NCBI GenBank assembly: GCA_016713085.1
Contig: JADJPV010000001.1
Coordinates: 2,253,001-2,317,000, forward strand
DNA: 64,000 nt
DNA from: Chitinophagaceae bacterium
GTDB lineage: Bacteria > Bacteroidota > Bacteroidia > Chitinophagales > Chitinophagaceae
Direction: 5' to 3'
The notes under the pieces were generated by a model. That model ran no database searches. It was not told the origin of the DNA and saw only the letters and a program-made list of their open reading frames with translations. Positions 63,886 to 64,000 of this stretch are shown here, in pieces (position 1 is the stretch's first letter; every line of letters starts with the position of its first letter). The position numbers were made by a program, and so were the translations under genes.

Positions 63886-64000
63886 TTATTCCTTATAATC
63901 AGCCCAACCAGCATAGCTTATAATGTCTTTGTCTATGTTATAGACTAATATCGTAAGAACGTCAACGAACGTTTCGTCTACGATTGTGTAGTATGTTATT
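63886..64000 (-). CDS. Partial C-terminus of a possible RelE/ParE-like small protein
   Basis: One frame is open from the window edge to a stop at 63886-63888 and reads ITYYTIVDETFVDVLTILVY, then NIDKDIISYAGWADYKE. A hydrophobic beta-hairpin with a charged tail of this kind is what ends RelE/ParE toxins, but only 37 residues are visible, so the call is tentative. No antitoxin can be checked. Confidence 0.3.
   Translation of the reverse strand, partial: ITYYTIVDETFVDVLTILVYNIDKDIISYAGWADYKE

Noticed and set aside
1..64000. tRNA, rRNA, CRISPR arrays, insertion sequences, integrases
   Set aside because: No cloverleaf with CCA-like end, no repeat-spacer pattern, no transposase or integrase motif seen by eye.

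Overview
The window is a 64 kb stretch of an ordinary chromosome from a member of the Bacteroidota, most likely a Chitinophagaceae relative. Reasons: moderately AT-rich DNA; promoters of the Bacteroidota type (TTTG, 21-nt spacer, TAnnTTTG); type IX secretion (PorT plus proteins with C-terminal sorting domains); family-specific genes such as DUF3098, DUF3108, DUF5650 repeats and UMF1-type MFS; and the ftsX-DUF3098-uppP gene order. I saw no tRNA, rRNA, CRISPR array, insertion sequence or prophage.

Layout. 1-8.7 kb: greA (5' truncated), a HIT protein, ruvC, a membrane flippase-like protein and DUF3108 protein, a metallo-hydrolase, an MFS transporter and uppP-DUF3098-ftsX. 9.1-18.9 kb: leuS, a tricorn-like protease, a lipoprotein, an M23 peptidase and ruvB. 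18.9-31 kb: a two-component locus (two TPR histidine kinases and one NarL-type regulator) facing a long T9SS-exported DUF5650 repeat protein and a three-gene secreted cluster with an astacin protease. 31-40.9 kb: TerC, pyrD, thiolase, a DUF1800/DUF1501 pair, a TonB receptor and a DUF2721 protein. 40.9-47.5 kb: DUF983, an ABC exporter and four glycosyltransferases. 47.5-64 kb: YifB/ComM, amine oxidase, a four-helix-bundle protein, CN-hydrolase, a MutS-like ATPase, dihydroorotase, a Wzi-like barrel, porT-ubiE, engB, an OmpR-type regulator, a GroES-like protein and a HerA/DUF853 ATPase.

Most striking signals. (1) Near-identical palindromes of the form TACCT-N6-AGGTA lie about 80 bp upstream of three transcription units around the two-component locus. 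They look like the operator of its regulator and define a small candidate regulon: the kinase operon itself, the DUF5650 exoprotein and the astacin cluster. (2) Short palindromic repeats sit inside coding sequence without breaking the frame, in leuS (three places), pyrD and pyrC, and one forms the 3' end of a mutS-like gene. (3) Six genes are broken at homopolymer runs, always as if bases were missing, which points to base-calling undercalls rather than decay. leuS separately carries an in-frame TAA. (4) The two neighbouring kinases have almost identical catalytic halves but unrelated-looking sensor halves.
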